Assembly (NCBI GenBank): GCA_032716605.1
Contig: CM064495.1
Span: forward strand, 40,757,903-40,821,902
Direction: 5' to 3'
Source: Paralithodes platypus
Taxonomy: Eukaryota; Arthropoda; Malacostraca; Decapoda; Lithodidae
Length of the DNA: 64,000 nt
A program made the position numbers and the translations under genes. The notes under the pieces are model-generated. The model made no database searches. It saw nothing but the letters and a program-made list of their open reading frames with translations, and was not told the DNA's origin. Numbering within the stretch: the first letter of the stretch is position 1; each line of letters begins with the position of its first letter. Positions 32,241 to 43,503 of this stretch are shown piece after piece.

Positions 32241-32391
32241 TATAACGAAATATGGCGAGTCTGTTGGTCCCTATCCTGATAAATTGTTTCTAATAACGTC
32301 GATGTAGTGTTCTTGAATATTATCGGGTACAATAATGCCAACTGACAAGAAAAGTGCCAAAGTTATCAAGACAGTGATTAAGACGACATCC

Positions 32392-32456
<65 letters not shown>

Positions 32457-32754
32457 GCAATTCAAAGACAAACTGACATAATTAAATGAGCGAGCGAGAG
32501 AGGGAACGCAAATGATTGGAAACGTGCAATTGATAGATAGATAGATAGATATATAGAGTATGTATATTTATTTATTGATGCATAGATTAATTCTGAATAT
32601 TTTTGTATTGACATATTTATTATTGATTATATTATTTACTGATTTATGTATGCATAAATATACTGTATATCTAGAGAGAGAGAGAGAGAGTGTAATTAAA
32701 AAAGCTTTCACTAAGGGACAAAACATGTGTGACAAGTTTTAGTGAAAGGAACTG
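32241..32754. other. (GA)n and (GATA)n with short unique DNA
   Basis: GA array (32395-32453), GATA (32530-32552), and a short GA run (32674-32690) in AT-rich sequence. No gene. Confidence 0.6.
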
Positions 32755-33268
32755 GTTGCTGACTGACTGATTGGTGGACTGACTGATTGGTTGACACTGA
32801 CTGATTGGCTGATTGGTTGGTTGACTGATTGGTTGACACTGACTGATTGGCTAATTGGTTGGTTGACTGAATGGTTGACTGATTACTGATTGGTGGACTG
32901 ACTGATTGGTGGACTTACTGGTTGGTTGACTGACTGATTGGTTGGCTGACTGTTTGACTGATCGATTGATTGACTGACTGATTGGTTGACTGACTGATTG
33001 GTTGGTTGACTGATTGGTTGGTTGATTGACTGACTGATTGGTTGACTGATTGGTTGACTGACTGATTGGTTGACTGACTGATTGGTTGGCTGATCGATTG
33101 ATTGACTGACTGATTGGTTGACTGACTGATTGGTTGACTGACTGATTGGTTGACTGACTGTTTGGTGGACTGACTGATTGGTGGACTGACTGATTGGTTG
33201 GCTGTCTGATTGGTTGGCTGTCTGATTGGTTGACTGACTGGTGGACTGTACGATTGGTTGACTGACTG
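32755..33268. repeat. GACT/GATTGGTT minisatellite
   Basis: Irregular mixture of GACTGACTGATTGGTTG units of 8-20 bp. The Ser/Gln/Asn-rich minus-strand frame (32915-33313) reflects the repeat composition. Confidence 0.93.
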
Positions 33269-33271
33269 ATT

Positions 33272-33702
<431 letters not shown>

Positions 33703-33892
33703 TGCTAACTGTCTGTACTTGTCAAAATATAATAATAATTAGGTTGAAAAGTTTTTGTATTTGTTGAAACGATTCATATGATTAACAAATATGACCCTTT
33801 GTCATAGTAAGCCTCTATTAACATTTAATTGTTTGTATGATAAAATGTTTTTGGGTTGACAACGACACTAACCAATATGTGTAGGCTACTGT

Positions 33893-35040
33893 GTCGAGCT
33901 GTCATCAAACTGGCATACACTGATCGAGATATATTCGAGCTGTCATCAAACTGGCATACACTGATCGAGATATATTCGAGCTGTCATCAAACTGGCATAC
34001 ACTGATCGAGATATATTCGAGCTGTCATCAAACTGGCATACACTGATCGAGATATATTCGAGCTGTCATTCTGGCATACACTGATCGAGATATATTCGAG
34101 CTGTCATCAAACTGGCATACACTGATAGAGATATATTCGAGCTGTCATCAAACTGGCATACACTGATCGAGATATATTCGAGCTGTCATCAAACTGGCAT
34201 ACACTGATCGAGATATATTCGAGCTGTCATCAAACTGGCATACACTGATCGAGATATATTCGAGCTGTCATCAAACTGGCATACACTGATCGAGATATAT
34301 TCGAGCTGTCATCAACTGGCATACACTGATCGAGATATATTCGAGCTGTCATCAAACTGGCATACACTGATCGAGATATATTCGAGCTGTCATCAAACTG
34401 GCATACACTGATCGAGATATATTCGAGCTGTCATCAAACTGGCATACACTGATCGAGATATATTCGAGCTGTCATCAAACTGGCATACACTGATCGAGAT
34501 ATATTCGAGCTGTCATCAAACTGGCATACACTGATCGAGATATATTCGAGCTGTCATCAAACTGGCATACACTGATAGAGATATATTCGAGCTGTCATGA
34601 AACTGGCATACACTGATCGAGATATATTCGAGCTGTCATCAAACTGGCATACACTGATAGAGATATATTCGAGCTGTCATCAGACTGGCATACACTAATA
34701 GAGATATATTCGAGCTGTCATCAAACTGGCATGCACTGATAGAGATATATTCGAGCTGTCATCAAACTGGCATACACTGATAGAGATATATTCGAGCTGT
34801 CATCAAACTGGCATACACTGATCGAGATATATTCGAGCTGTCATCAAACTGGCATACACTGATAGAGATATATTCGAGCTGTCATCAAACTGGCATACAC
34901 TGATCGAGATATATTCGAGCTGTCATCAAACTGGCATACACTGATAGAGATATATTCGAGCTGTCATCAAACTGGCATACACTGATAGAGATATATTCGA
35001 GCTGTCATCAAACTGGCATACACTGATAGAGATATATTCG
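33893..35040. repeat. 41-bp minisatellite, about 28 copies
   Basis: Unit starts TCGAGCTGTCATCAAACTGG and ends GATATAT. A GATCGAG/GATAGAG variant is mostly C in the left half and mostly A in the right half. Two units have small deletions. The 41-bp period shifts frame every unit, so it is non-coding. Confidence 0.97.
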
Positions 35041-35098
35041 TTTGATTGTGTTAGCGTGCAGTATGTAATATAGAATTCATAGTATTTACACCAACTTA

Positions 35099-35312
35099 TT
35101 AACCCTTTCAAGCTCCAATACGCATTTCTGTTTTGTTTTCTGGTAATTATTAAACGATTTTATTCAGATTGGGAAGGGTATATGGAAGTCAGAGGGCTGA
35201 TTGAGAGATTATTTACCCATTTAATACTCAGAGATCCTTCCTAAGCTGCATACAATCGTCTAATGATAGCCAGAATATACTGCTAAAACGCATCAGAGCT
35301 TCAAGGGGTTAA
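35099..35312. mobile_element. CCC-family element G1 (CAAG subtype)
   Basis: TTAACCCTTTCAAGCTCC to GAGCTTCAAGGGGTTAA with long imperfect inverted termini (about 17 bp). Internal TTTTATTCAGATTGGGAAGG and TCGTCTAATGATAGCC. Complete at 214 bp. Confidence 0.88.
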
Positions 35313-35354
35313 CTTACAAATAAATCTAATTAATGAAATCAATGAAAACAATGA

Positions 35355-35435
35355 ATACATGTGGTACTCCAAGGACTCGAACCTAGGACACTCACACCGA
35401 AACTCTGCACACTAAGCATTACGCTATATATTTGT
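35355..35435 (-). mobile_element. tRNA-like SINE head (family S2), second copy
   Basis: Reverse complement of the 3385-3455 element: minus-strand TATAGCGTAATGCTTAGTG, then GGTTCGAGTCCTTGG. It sits between two CCC elements. Confidence 0.62.
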
Positions 35436-35471
35436 ATATCTATCACGTACTAGGGGTAATTTCCAACCATA

Positions 35472-35655
35472 CTAACCCTTTCAAGATCCAATACGCATTT
35501 TGTTCCGTTTTCTGGCTATTATTAGACGATTTTATTCAGATTAGGAAGGATATACGGAAGTCAGAGGGTTGATTGAGATAGCCTTTACCCGTTTAACTCC
35601 CACACATCTTTCCTACACTGTATAAAATCGTCTAATGATAGCCTCAAGGGGTTAA
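35472..35655. mobile_element. CCC-family element G2
   Basis: CTAACCCTTTCAAGATCC (left TTAA mutated) to GCCTCAAGGGGTTAA. The body matches G1 but about 30 bases near the right end are deleted. It reads GAGGGTTGATTGAGATAG, a near-empty counterpart of the TTAA copy 23 insertion site. Confidence 0.85.
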
Positions 35656-35684
35656 GATCGTATGACGTCAGCAGGATGAACATG

Positions 35685-36010
35685 TTAAGGGGAGGTATTT
35701 AGTTTGTTCCCTAGACTTCCATCAACCTTAAAATTACACCCCCTCGAGTCCCTTTCAAGATAAATTTGTACATTTTTCGGTAGAAAAATTTCCCGGCCGA
35801 AGGCCGGTTCCTCTTAAATTACAGGCTCGCTATCGCTCGCCAGGATAAAATAGACACCTGAATTGCACGAAAGGTCTTAATATGGGGTGAAAGTTCTTAA
35901 AATCGCTCAACTAATGGGGCAAACGTTTTATAATATCAAAAGCAATGGGGCTAAACATGAGGGAGAAAGGGGTCAAGAAAACAATCCCTCAAGTGGAGAT
36001 CTCCCCTTAA
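35685..36010 (+). mobile_element. TTAA-A element, copy 19
   Basis: TTAAGGGGAGGTATTTAG to GATCTCCCCTTAA, all core modules intact, 326 bp. Like copy 12 it lacks one subrepeat. Confidence 0.95.
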
Positions 36011-36079
36011 AGGGTTGACAATAATTCAAAGGGTAAATGAGAAAACTATTGAGTAAAATGTTAAGAGGTCATATATACA

Positions 36080-36135
<56 letters not shown>
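36080..36135. repeat. (TA)n array
   Basis: About 27 TA units. Confidence 0.97.
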
Positions 36136-36136
<1 letters not shown>

Positions 36137-36640
36137 CAGAATCTCTTGATCCATCTATCCTTCCACTTCCTCTTTCCACCATTGTTCCTCCTCCCCCTCT
36201 CCTTTGTTTCTCCCCTCTCCCTCCCTCTTCTCTTTCTCACTTCATAAAAATAAGAAAAATACACAAATATATACCTCTCTTAGAAATATACTATAATTGC
36301 TGACACCATGGTTACCTAGCCCCACACAATAGTTTAGCTGTATTAGTCCCAATTAGGCTGAAACTCGCTTCCAGAAAAAAGTAATTTAGACGGATTATTG
36401 ACGTGTTGTTTTGTCACATTCTTGGATTGTTTTCATTATATTCAATTTTCAATGTGATATGCGATTATTGTATTAAAATTCAGCTTACATGCATTTCTGT
36501 TCACCTTATGCCATTACCAAGAGAGGGTCTTTCTTATCTGAATAAAAATCAAGTGGAGGTAGCTGCAGGCATCTTCTATTTTCCCTTACTCATTCTATAT
36601 TAAACGTAATATATATCTTTACATTAATGTGATATATACT
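36136..36640. other. No gene recognised
   Basis: Pyrimidine-rich then AT-rich unique sequence. A 66-codon frame (36403-36603) lacks motifs. Confidence 0.4.
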
Positions 36641-37110
36641 TATCCCTTTAACATGTTAACAAAATTCACATACGCATCTCCTCTCGTATACTCCAAATAA
36701 TTCACATATTGTACTTTATTTGTTATCATCATTACTTCCCTTTCACACTATCCACATTGGTTTTCACATACTCCCAAAAAAATTCGTATCTTCCATATCG
36801 ATTATCACAAGCACCAAATACTTCTCCACGTATTCTAAATAGTTTTTTCTTCACATCTTCAAATCCTTTTCACTTTTGTTTACCTCCTTCAGTAACAAAT
36901 CCTTTTTCCTCCTCCAAGTATTTCCCATATCCTCTATTTGTCCAACTATTCTCAATTCTGTTCTACCAATTCCAAAACATTTTCATCCGCTCCAAACTCT
37001 TTTCACTAGCTCCAAATCCTTTCCAGTTGCTTCCGATCCTCTTCACTCGTTCCAAATTATCTCCCTCACCCCACCCCCTAATGGTGAACCCGATCATCGT
37101 TAGATTATCC
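36641..37110. repeat. Very degenerate CTCCAAATCCTTTTCAC repeat
   Basis: The trinucleotide-phased words CCAAAT and TTTTCAC recur about every 20-30 bases, so a 164-codon frame stays open (36709-37203). The repeat structure and lack of motifs argue against a real gene. Confidence 0.55.
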
Positions 37111-37522
37111 CTGGATCCTTTTGAACCTTTGGCATTTCGTTTAGAAGTCGAGTTTTATATTATATTTCTAGCCTCAACCATGCTAAATTTATCATTGCAT
37201 TAAAGTCACCATTGTATTAAATTCATCATTGCATTAAAGTCACCTGTTGTTGTTTGCATTCCGTTGTATACTGTAACTCACCTGCAGTAACTCTCCTTAC
37301 AGATCGCTGGGACCGCTACCACCGTGTATGTATAATGTTACCAATTTAAAGGCGAAATCTCAACTTACCCTTAAGATGGTGGGGGTAGAGGGGGGGGGGG
37401 GAGATATAAGGAGGGAGGAGGATGGGGAGGGAAGTGGTTATGCCAGGCAATACACTAGATAAGTAAAATAAGAAATATATATATATTGAGTATATCACAA
37501 ATACACGTGAGCCACTAAATGT
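37111..37522. other. No gene recognised
   Basis: Unique sequence with a repeated CATTGCATTAAAGTCACC (37192 and 37231) and a G-run at 37390. Nothing else recognised. Confidence 0.4.
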
Positions 37523-37635
37523 TTCTAATCTCTCAGTGGGGTTCGAACCGCCGACAGACTGCCGTGGTGTAGTTGATTAAAGCGTCGGCTATCGTCCTGA
37601 CGGTCGGCGGTTCGAACCCCACTGAGAGATTAGAA
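37523..37635 (+). repeat. tRNA-like unit inside a perfect 33-bp inverted repeat
   Basis: Arms 37523-37555 and 37603-37635 are exact reverse complements and each contains a B box (GGTTCGAACCCC). The 47-base loop holds GTGGTGTAGTTGATTAAAGCG (A box), so the plus strand from 37559 to about 37625 has a tRNA-like A box, anticodon-arm-sized segment and B box. It resembles a SINE head or tRNA pseudogene whose 3' part was copied in inverted orientation upstream. Confidence 0.8.
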
Positions 37636-37670
37636 AATATATAATATAATATATAATATATATATATATA

Positions 37671-37901
37671 TTCTTTAATACATACGAGGTTGAAAGAAAT
37701 GGCAATTTCTGCGTTGGAAATTTTATTATTCAAAGTTTCCAGGTCTCTGATGAGTTTTCGCTGGGTGGCAGGAAGTAGATGAAGGAGATGAGCAAAATTC
37801 ATGGTGGTACAGGGTTACATAAATGTAAATGATGATACAGGATATACGACGCGTTTCACTGGACAACCAGCATTATCAAGTAAGGATGGAATGATATAAA
37901 A
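37671..37901 (-). pseudogene. Penelope-like element fragment, left inverted arm
   Basis: The minus strand encodes, from ATG at 37802, MNFAHLLHLLPATQRKL then LETLNNKISNAEIAISF, about 45 residues before the sequence leaves the element at 37671. The L..LN.K...A...I.F...C pattern recalls the region preceding the RT core of Penelope-like elements. Upstream of the ATG is a hammerhead-like core. This arm is an exact reverse complement of 38226-38456. The assignment to Penelope-like elements is from pattern memory and moderate. Confidence 0.6.
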
Positions 37902-38225
37902 AGTACACAGGAAGGGTATATATAGAGGGTGGAGGATCAGAGGAGGCGAAAAACAAGGGGCAAAAATCTACTATTGGTGGAGGGGGATTCTGGAAAAGAG
38001 AAAGGGGGGAACCGCTTCACGCATGCCCACTGGATGCGGGATGGTGGTCGGTTGGTGGGGTCGAAGCTGATTGGCTGCGTGTCGAGGGGCGTGGCCTAAG
38101 TTGTGTGGCGCCTGCGGAAGACGAAGCTGAAGGAGGTAGCGCGGGGGGCTGCATCAAGGGCACCGGGGGGCGAGGGGGGGTGTTAGGTCCTGTAGGAAAG
38201 TGCCTTTTGGCCCTTCCTGTTTACC
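37902..38225. other. 324-bp loop between the Penelope-like arms
   Basis: G-rich, CpG-containing spacer (for example CGCATGCCCACTGGATGCGGG). It includes GGAAGGG near the left edge (37909 onwards) and CCCTTCCTG near the right edge (38211 onwards), a weak continuation of the inverted symmetry. No coding frame. Confidence 0.6.
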
Positions 38226-38456
38226 TTTTATATCATTCCATCCTTACTTGATAATGCTGGTTGTCCAGTGAAACGCGTCGTATATCCTGTATCATCATTT
38301 ACATTTATGTAACCCTGTACCACCATGAATTTTGCTCATCTCCTTCATCTACTTCCTGCCACCCAGCGAAAACTCATCAGAGACCTGGAAACTTTGAATA
38401 ATAAAATTTCCAACGCAGAAATTGCCATTTCTTTCAACCTCGTATGTATTAAAGAA
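38226..38456 (+). pseudogene. Penelope-like element fragment, right inverted arm
   Basis: Plus-strand copy of the same segment. The ATG at 38325 opens the same N-terminal peptide as the left arm and continues past the inverted repeat with NVLPGF, a motif position where Penelope-like RT proteins often have a short NxxPxGF-like string. It ends by stop near 38513 in TA-rich DNA. No RT core or GIY-YIG endonuclease is present, so it is a terminal fragment. Confidence 0.6.
38248..38280 (+). ncRNA. Hammerhead-ribozyme-like core, degenerate
   Basis: TTGATAA, a CTGG-TTGT-CCAG stem-loop, then GAAA and CGCGTCGTA resemble the CUGAUGA / stem II / GAAA / stem III order of ribozymes in Penelope-like termini. 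Two core bases differ from CUGAUGA and no stem I pairing is visible, so activity is unlikely. The left arm has the same sequence on the minus strand (37847-37879). Confidence 0.4.
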
Positions 38457-38971
38457 AATGTATTACCTGGCTTTACTAACATATATATACTGTATATATA
38501 TATATATTTATAAAATAGATAAATGGAGAGGGGGAGTAGATAGTATGTTTTTGTTAGCAAGAGAGAGAGAGAGAGAAGGGACGGGGCTTACAGTAGTTGG
38601 AGGTGTCTTAATGATGAAACTTAGTCCGACAACCACCCCCCCCTCACGCCCACGCCTATTCCCCCCTCCCTCTCCCCCTCTCACACACTCCTCTCACCCC
38701 ACCCCACTCCTTTCTCATTCCTGCCTCCCTCCTTTCCATTCCCTCAAGCCACCCCTCACCCCTCACCCTCGCACCCCTCCATACCCCTCCACCCCGTCAC
38801 ACCTACAACCACCCCTCTTATCTAACCCTCCCCTCTCTCTTCCCCTCCTCTCTCCCTCTGGAGGTCACGTCAAAAGGAAGAAAATGGGAACAAATAAAGT
38901 ATAATATAATAGAATTGAGATAAATGGGGAGAAACAAGAACACACCGATAGATAAATGTATATACAGTACA

Positions 38972-39020
<49 letters not shown>
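38457..39020. repeat. GA, C-rich, TA and poly-T low complexity
   Basis: A GA run (38560), a C-rich tract (38625-38860), a TA run and a T homopolymer (38986-39018). The 160-codon frame is Pro/Ser low complexity. Confidence 0.8.
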
Positions 39021-39022
<2 letters not shown>

Positions 39023-39447
39023 CCTAAGATCGAAATTAGCTCTATATTCTGTGACTCGTGAGGTTCTAAGATTTATTATGCCGGCCAATCAATGGTGTTA
39101 GGCACAGTACTAATTCACATCTATTAGTCTAGACTGGATCTATTTTCCCAGATATATTTCACAGTATTATTTGTGTATTGATAATAACAAGAACGTTTTG
39201 GGGGCATATCTGATAAGCATAATAAACTCCAATAATATCTCCCCTTGATATATTGGAGTTCGATCCCACACGTTCGTAGTTACTTATTCACTACCCAATC
39301 AGCCCCACCTCCCCGGATTCGAGTACTTATAAATGTATGGATGTGGTCAGCTAGCGATGAAGGAATACATACCGGGACATTATTTTGGTATACATATTCC
39401 ACGAGTACCATTAGCTACAGGTACTACTTTATCTTTCACACACACAT

Positions 39448-39512
<65 letters not shown>

Positions 39513-39681
39513 CCGTATAAATTATAGAGATGAATATATATATATATATATACCTGGTTGACATACAAATGTTGCAATATAGATAAACAGTATCCAATAC
39601 ATTTATCCCCAAGTAAATTATGAGGGTATTTGACAGCGGGACGTGTAGTATATTGTGTGTTATACCATGGACGGCAGGCAG

Positions 39682-39743
<62 letters not shown>

Positions 39744-39745
39744 TT
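39021..39745. other. Unique DNA with (TA)n and (GT)n arrays
   Basis: No gene recognised. TA arrays at 39460-39505 and 39536-39552; GT array at 39683-39742. Confidence 0.6.
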
Positions 39746-40412
39746 GTGGTGTGTGTGTAAAAATAAAAAGATGATGACTAAAGTGAGATAGTGCTGGTGT
39801 GTTGTGTTATTGATGGTGTGTTACCAAAGGGTGGGTGGCCAGCTATGATGGATGTGGCCAATCACGACTGTCTTTTTCAGCTACATCTATAAACTAGGAT
39901 GAACCAGGTCTGAAATATGGACTCTCTCTATCTATCCAACTTCAACCATGTTTCTGTCAGACTAAATTACTAAAACGAAGCTAAATCTAGTTTAAATCAA
40001 CAAGATAATATAAAATATTTATTATAATTAACCAAAACGGTCAACTGTCAATGGTCAAATGATGGTACCGATTGCGAAGAGTCTGATAGACTCTGTTTCA
40101 ACTCCTATCGACTCCTAATAACTCTTTCCGACTCTTAACAACTCTTAGTGACTCCTAACAAGTCTGTTGTGTCGGAGTGAAACGGAAATTATTGGAGTGG
40201 GACAGACTAGAACATACTAATCACTCCTCCAAAATGTCAACTGGTTCAAACCAACTGTTAGCGACTACTATGACAGAGTGACTCAATCAATGTGTGTATT
40301 ATTTGCATCTAATCGATTCTTGCAATAAGATAACGGACAAAAATGTCTTTTCCATCGCCATTTAATTGTCTTTACGGTAAATTATATGCTAAATAGGTTT
40401 GACATTCAGCCT
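39746..40412. other. No gene; degenerate GACTC repeat
   Basis: Between 40078 and 40175 GACTCCTAACAACTC-like words recur about every 14 bases. The remaining sequence is unassigned. Confidence 0.5.
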
Positions 40413-40776
40413 TTAACCCATTCAGTACCGGTGTCTTCCATTTAACCATATCTAATTGGCTACTATTAGACAATTGTATTCAGTTAAAAAGGGCCCCGAG
40501 CAATTAACAGGCTTCGAACTATCTCGCTTAGCCCTTCTTACGACCACAGATCCTTCTTAAACTGCACAAACTCGTCTAAATATAGCTACAATAAAGCTAA
40601 ATATAGCTACAATAAAGCTAAATATAGCTACAATAAAGCTAAATATCGCTACAATAAAGCTAAATATAGCTACAATAAAGCTAAATATAGCTACAATAAA
40701 GCTAAATATAGCTACAATAAAGCTAAATATAGCTGCAATAAAGCTAAAAAGACGTCGCCGGTACAGAAGGGGTCAA
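40413..40776. mobile_element. CCC-family element F7 with internal array
   Basis: TTAACCCATTCAGTACCGG to GCCGGTACAGAAGGGGTCAA. It carries CTACTATTAGACAATTG and the empty-site segment GATCCTTCTTAAACTGCA that is interrupted in F1. Its CTAAATATAGCTA module is expanded (40572-40748). Confidence 0.87.
40572..40748. repeat. 21-bp minisatellite inside F7
   Basis: About eight units of AATAAAGCTAAATATAGCTA plus one base. It overlaps the module that expanded as a 20-bp repeat in F1, but with a different repeat boundary, so the two expansions were independent. Confidence 0.95.
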
Positions 40777-40888
40777 CAACGAAATCCCAAACCCCCTCCT
40801 GCAATATAGGGTCCGTGTTGACAGGACAGGCTTGATTAATGCATCCACCTCCCCTCTAGCGGCAAACGGCCAATATCATCCTTTCTAA

Positions 40889-41021
40889 CAACAACAACAA
40901 CAACAACAACAACAATAATAATAATAACAATAACAATTACAAACAATGACAATAACAACTACAATAACAATAACAACAATAACAACAATAACAATAACTA
41001 ACAATAACAATAACTAACGAT

Positions 41022-41052
<31 letters not shown>

Positions 41053-41053
41053 G
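40889..41053. repeat. (ACA)n / (ATA)n array
   Basis: ACA trinucleotide array with AAT interruptions. Confidence 0.95.
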
Positions 41054-41289
41054 CCGCTAGTTTCAATTCATCACTTGTTCTATAAATCACCATCCTATGA
41101 CTTCATAAACGACTATATTTGAGTGATATTCATTAAGTTCCATGTTTCTAGTAAGCTTAGGAAGGTGGTGTTGGTTCTAGTGTGTGTATGATGCTGTTTA
41201 GGCTATATTAATGTCACCTTCCATCGCTGTTAGGATTTACTGATTCCGGTAACACGGCAGATTATTGATTGAAAAGACGTAACACAGCA

Positions 41290-41605
41290 TAAATACAAAT
41301 ATCAACCTGCCACTGAAGTCCATTGAGGTATAGAATATATAATAATGACAAAACTCAAAGTGCCTCTGGAGTTCATTGAGGTATAGATCATAAAATAATT
41401 ATAAATATCAAATTGCCACTGGAGCCCATTGAGGTATAGAATATAGAATAATTACACATCTCATAGTCCCACTGAAGTCCATTGAGGAACCATTGCAATC
41501 ATTGAGGTATAGATCACAGTTAATTATATATATCAAAGTGCCCCTGGAGTCCGTTAAGGTATAGACCATAGAAGTAGGCATAGAAGTTGAGGTATAGAAG
41601 TAGAC
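41290..41605. repeat. About 60-bp degenerate tandem repeat
   Basis: Five units containing CCACTGAAGTCCATTGAGG and TATAGAnnATA-like sequence, with length differences between units. Confidence 0.88.
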
Positions 41606-41670
41606 ATACAGTAACTACCAGAGTTCGGCGAGGGCACCCAGATTCGCTCGGGGACTGTGGCTATATTTGT

Positions 41671-41717
<47 letters not shown>

Positions 41718-42260
41718 TGTGGGTGTGTGTGATGTGGGTGTCCTTGGTGTGTGTGTGGGTGATGTGAGTGAGTGTGTGTATGTATGTATGTGTGTGTGTA
41801 CTACAGGGGGCCCTCAGAGACCAATAACCCCAGCCCTCCACCCCTCAGCCCCGCATCTGCTGCCCTGGGGGACTCTTATTGACGACCAGGGGGGGGGGGG
41901 GGAGGGGGGGGGGGTAGAGTGGGTGTGGGTGGGGAGGGGGAGGCATGGAGGAGAGTAGATTGGGGGGGAGGGGGTGTAGAGTGGGTGGGGAGCGGCGGGA
42001 GGCATAGAGGAGGGTAGATTGGAAGTTTTGTTCCTATATGTTTGTTTGTGTGTGTGTGTGTGTGCAAGAGGAGGGTAGATATTTATAGGTAGTTTTGTTC
42101 CTTTATTTTTTGTTTTGTGTGTGTGTGTGTGTGTGTGGGAGGGTAGATTGGTAGTTTTGTTCCTCTATTTTTGTTTGTGAATGTGTGTGTGTGTGTGTGT
42201 GTTTGTGCCTGTGTGTGTGTGTGTTTGTGCCTGTGTGTGGGTGTGTAAGGGTGAGGGTAT
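41606..42260. repeat. (GT)n, G-runs and GT-tailed minisatellite
   Basis: GT array (41672-41715), G-rich tract (41889-42000), and about four units with GGGTAGATTGG and AGTTTTGTTCCT followed by GT runs (41950-42260). All frames are low complexity. Confidence 0.88.
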
Positions 42261-42687
42261 ATTGGGAGTTTTGTTTATATTTTTGTTTGCAAATATAGTA
42301 TTGGAGGGAGAGTGGGTGTAGGATATGATGACACTGGGTCGGTGGTATAGAATAGGAGGGAATAAGATAATGTTGTCTATTTATTTATTCATTAATAATG
42401 TATGTATATATTTATGGTGTAAGTATATTCATGAAGTTATAGAGGAGTTTAAATGGAAGGTATATACATGGAGGTTTGTAAAATATGTATTAAAGGATTC
42501 CATATATGTCGTTATCTGTTGTGATGTTTTAATGTGATCGTGTACAGATGCGAGGTTTCTTTGGGTGATATTTTCATTGTGTGTATATCCATGAATTTCA
42601 GGAGCTACTAAAAAGGTAACAAATATCCATAAAATCCTTCAACAGGTATCCTCAGGTAAGTCTATCTCTCGTTATCTTGGTGTAGCC

Positions 42688-42690
<3 letters not shown>
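42261..42690. other. No gene recognised
   Basis: AT-rich unique sequence. A 70-codon frame (42325-42537) shows no motif. Confidence 0.4.

Positions 42691-42770
<80 letters not shown>
42691..42770. repeat. (GA)n array
   Basis: About 40 GA units. Confidence 0.98.
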
Positions 42771-42771
<1 letters not shown>

Positions 42772-42956
42772 AAGTAGTGTGAGGGTGTTGTTATTGACAA
42801 CCAGGGAGGCAGGGCAGGGTGAGGTGGGGTGGGGTGAGGGGGGGTCTAAAGGGAAGAATAGAATGGTGGTCCAAGGTTTAAAACAACAAATCTTGTGGCT
42901 AGGTAATAATAGAGTAATCAATGTGAGGACATAGCAACTTAACGTAAGCTGAAAAA

Positions 42957-43503
42957 ATAACAAATTATAGAGTAGAAGGGGAAATGAAAACAAATTATAG
43001 AGTAGAAGGGGAAATGAAAACAAATTATAGCGTAGAAGGGGAAATGAAAACAAATTATAGAGTAGAAGGGGAAATGAAAACAAATTATAGAGTAGAAGGG
43101 GAAATGAAAACAAATTATAGCGTAGAAGGGGAAATGAAACAAATTATAGAGTAGAAGGGGAAATGAAAACAAATTATAGAGTAGAAGGGGAAATGAAAAC
43201 AAATTATAGCGTTAGAAGGGGAAATGAAAACAAATTATAGAGTAGAAGGGGAAATGAAAACAAATTATAGAGTAGAAGGGGAAATGAAAACAAATTATAG
43301 CGTAGAAGGGGAAATGAAAACAAATTATAGAGTAGAAGGGGAAATGAAAACAAATTATAGAGTAGAAGGGGAAATTAAAACAAATTATAGCGTAGAAGGG
43401 GAAATGAAAACAAATTATAGAGTAGAAGGGGAAATGAAAACAAATTATAGCGTAGAAGGGGAAATGAAAACAAATTATAGCGTAGAAGGGGAAATGAAAA
43501 CAG
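42957..43503. repeat. 30-bp minisatellite with 90-bp higher order
   Basis: Eighteen units containing AAACAAATTATAG, then AG or CG, then TAGAAGGGG and AAATG. The AG/CG variant runs A,A,C in repeating triplets for five cycles, so the array grew in 90-bp blocks. Thirty bases keep frame, giving a MKTNYRVEGE repeat on the plus strand; no ORF start or domain supports a gene. Confidence 0.95.

Noticed and set aside
33893..35040. CRISPR-like array (28 regular 41-bp repeats)
   Set aside because: Repeats are contiguous with no variable spacers, there are no cas genes, and the context is eukaryotic.
36709..37203. 164-codon frame as a gene
   Set aside because: The segment is a degenerate CCAAAT/TTTTCAC repeat with biased composition and no motif or matching neighbour.
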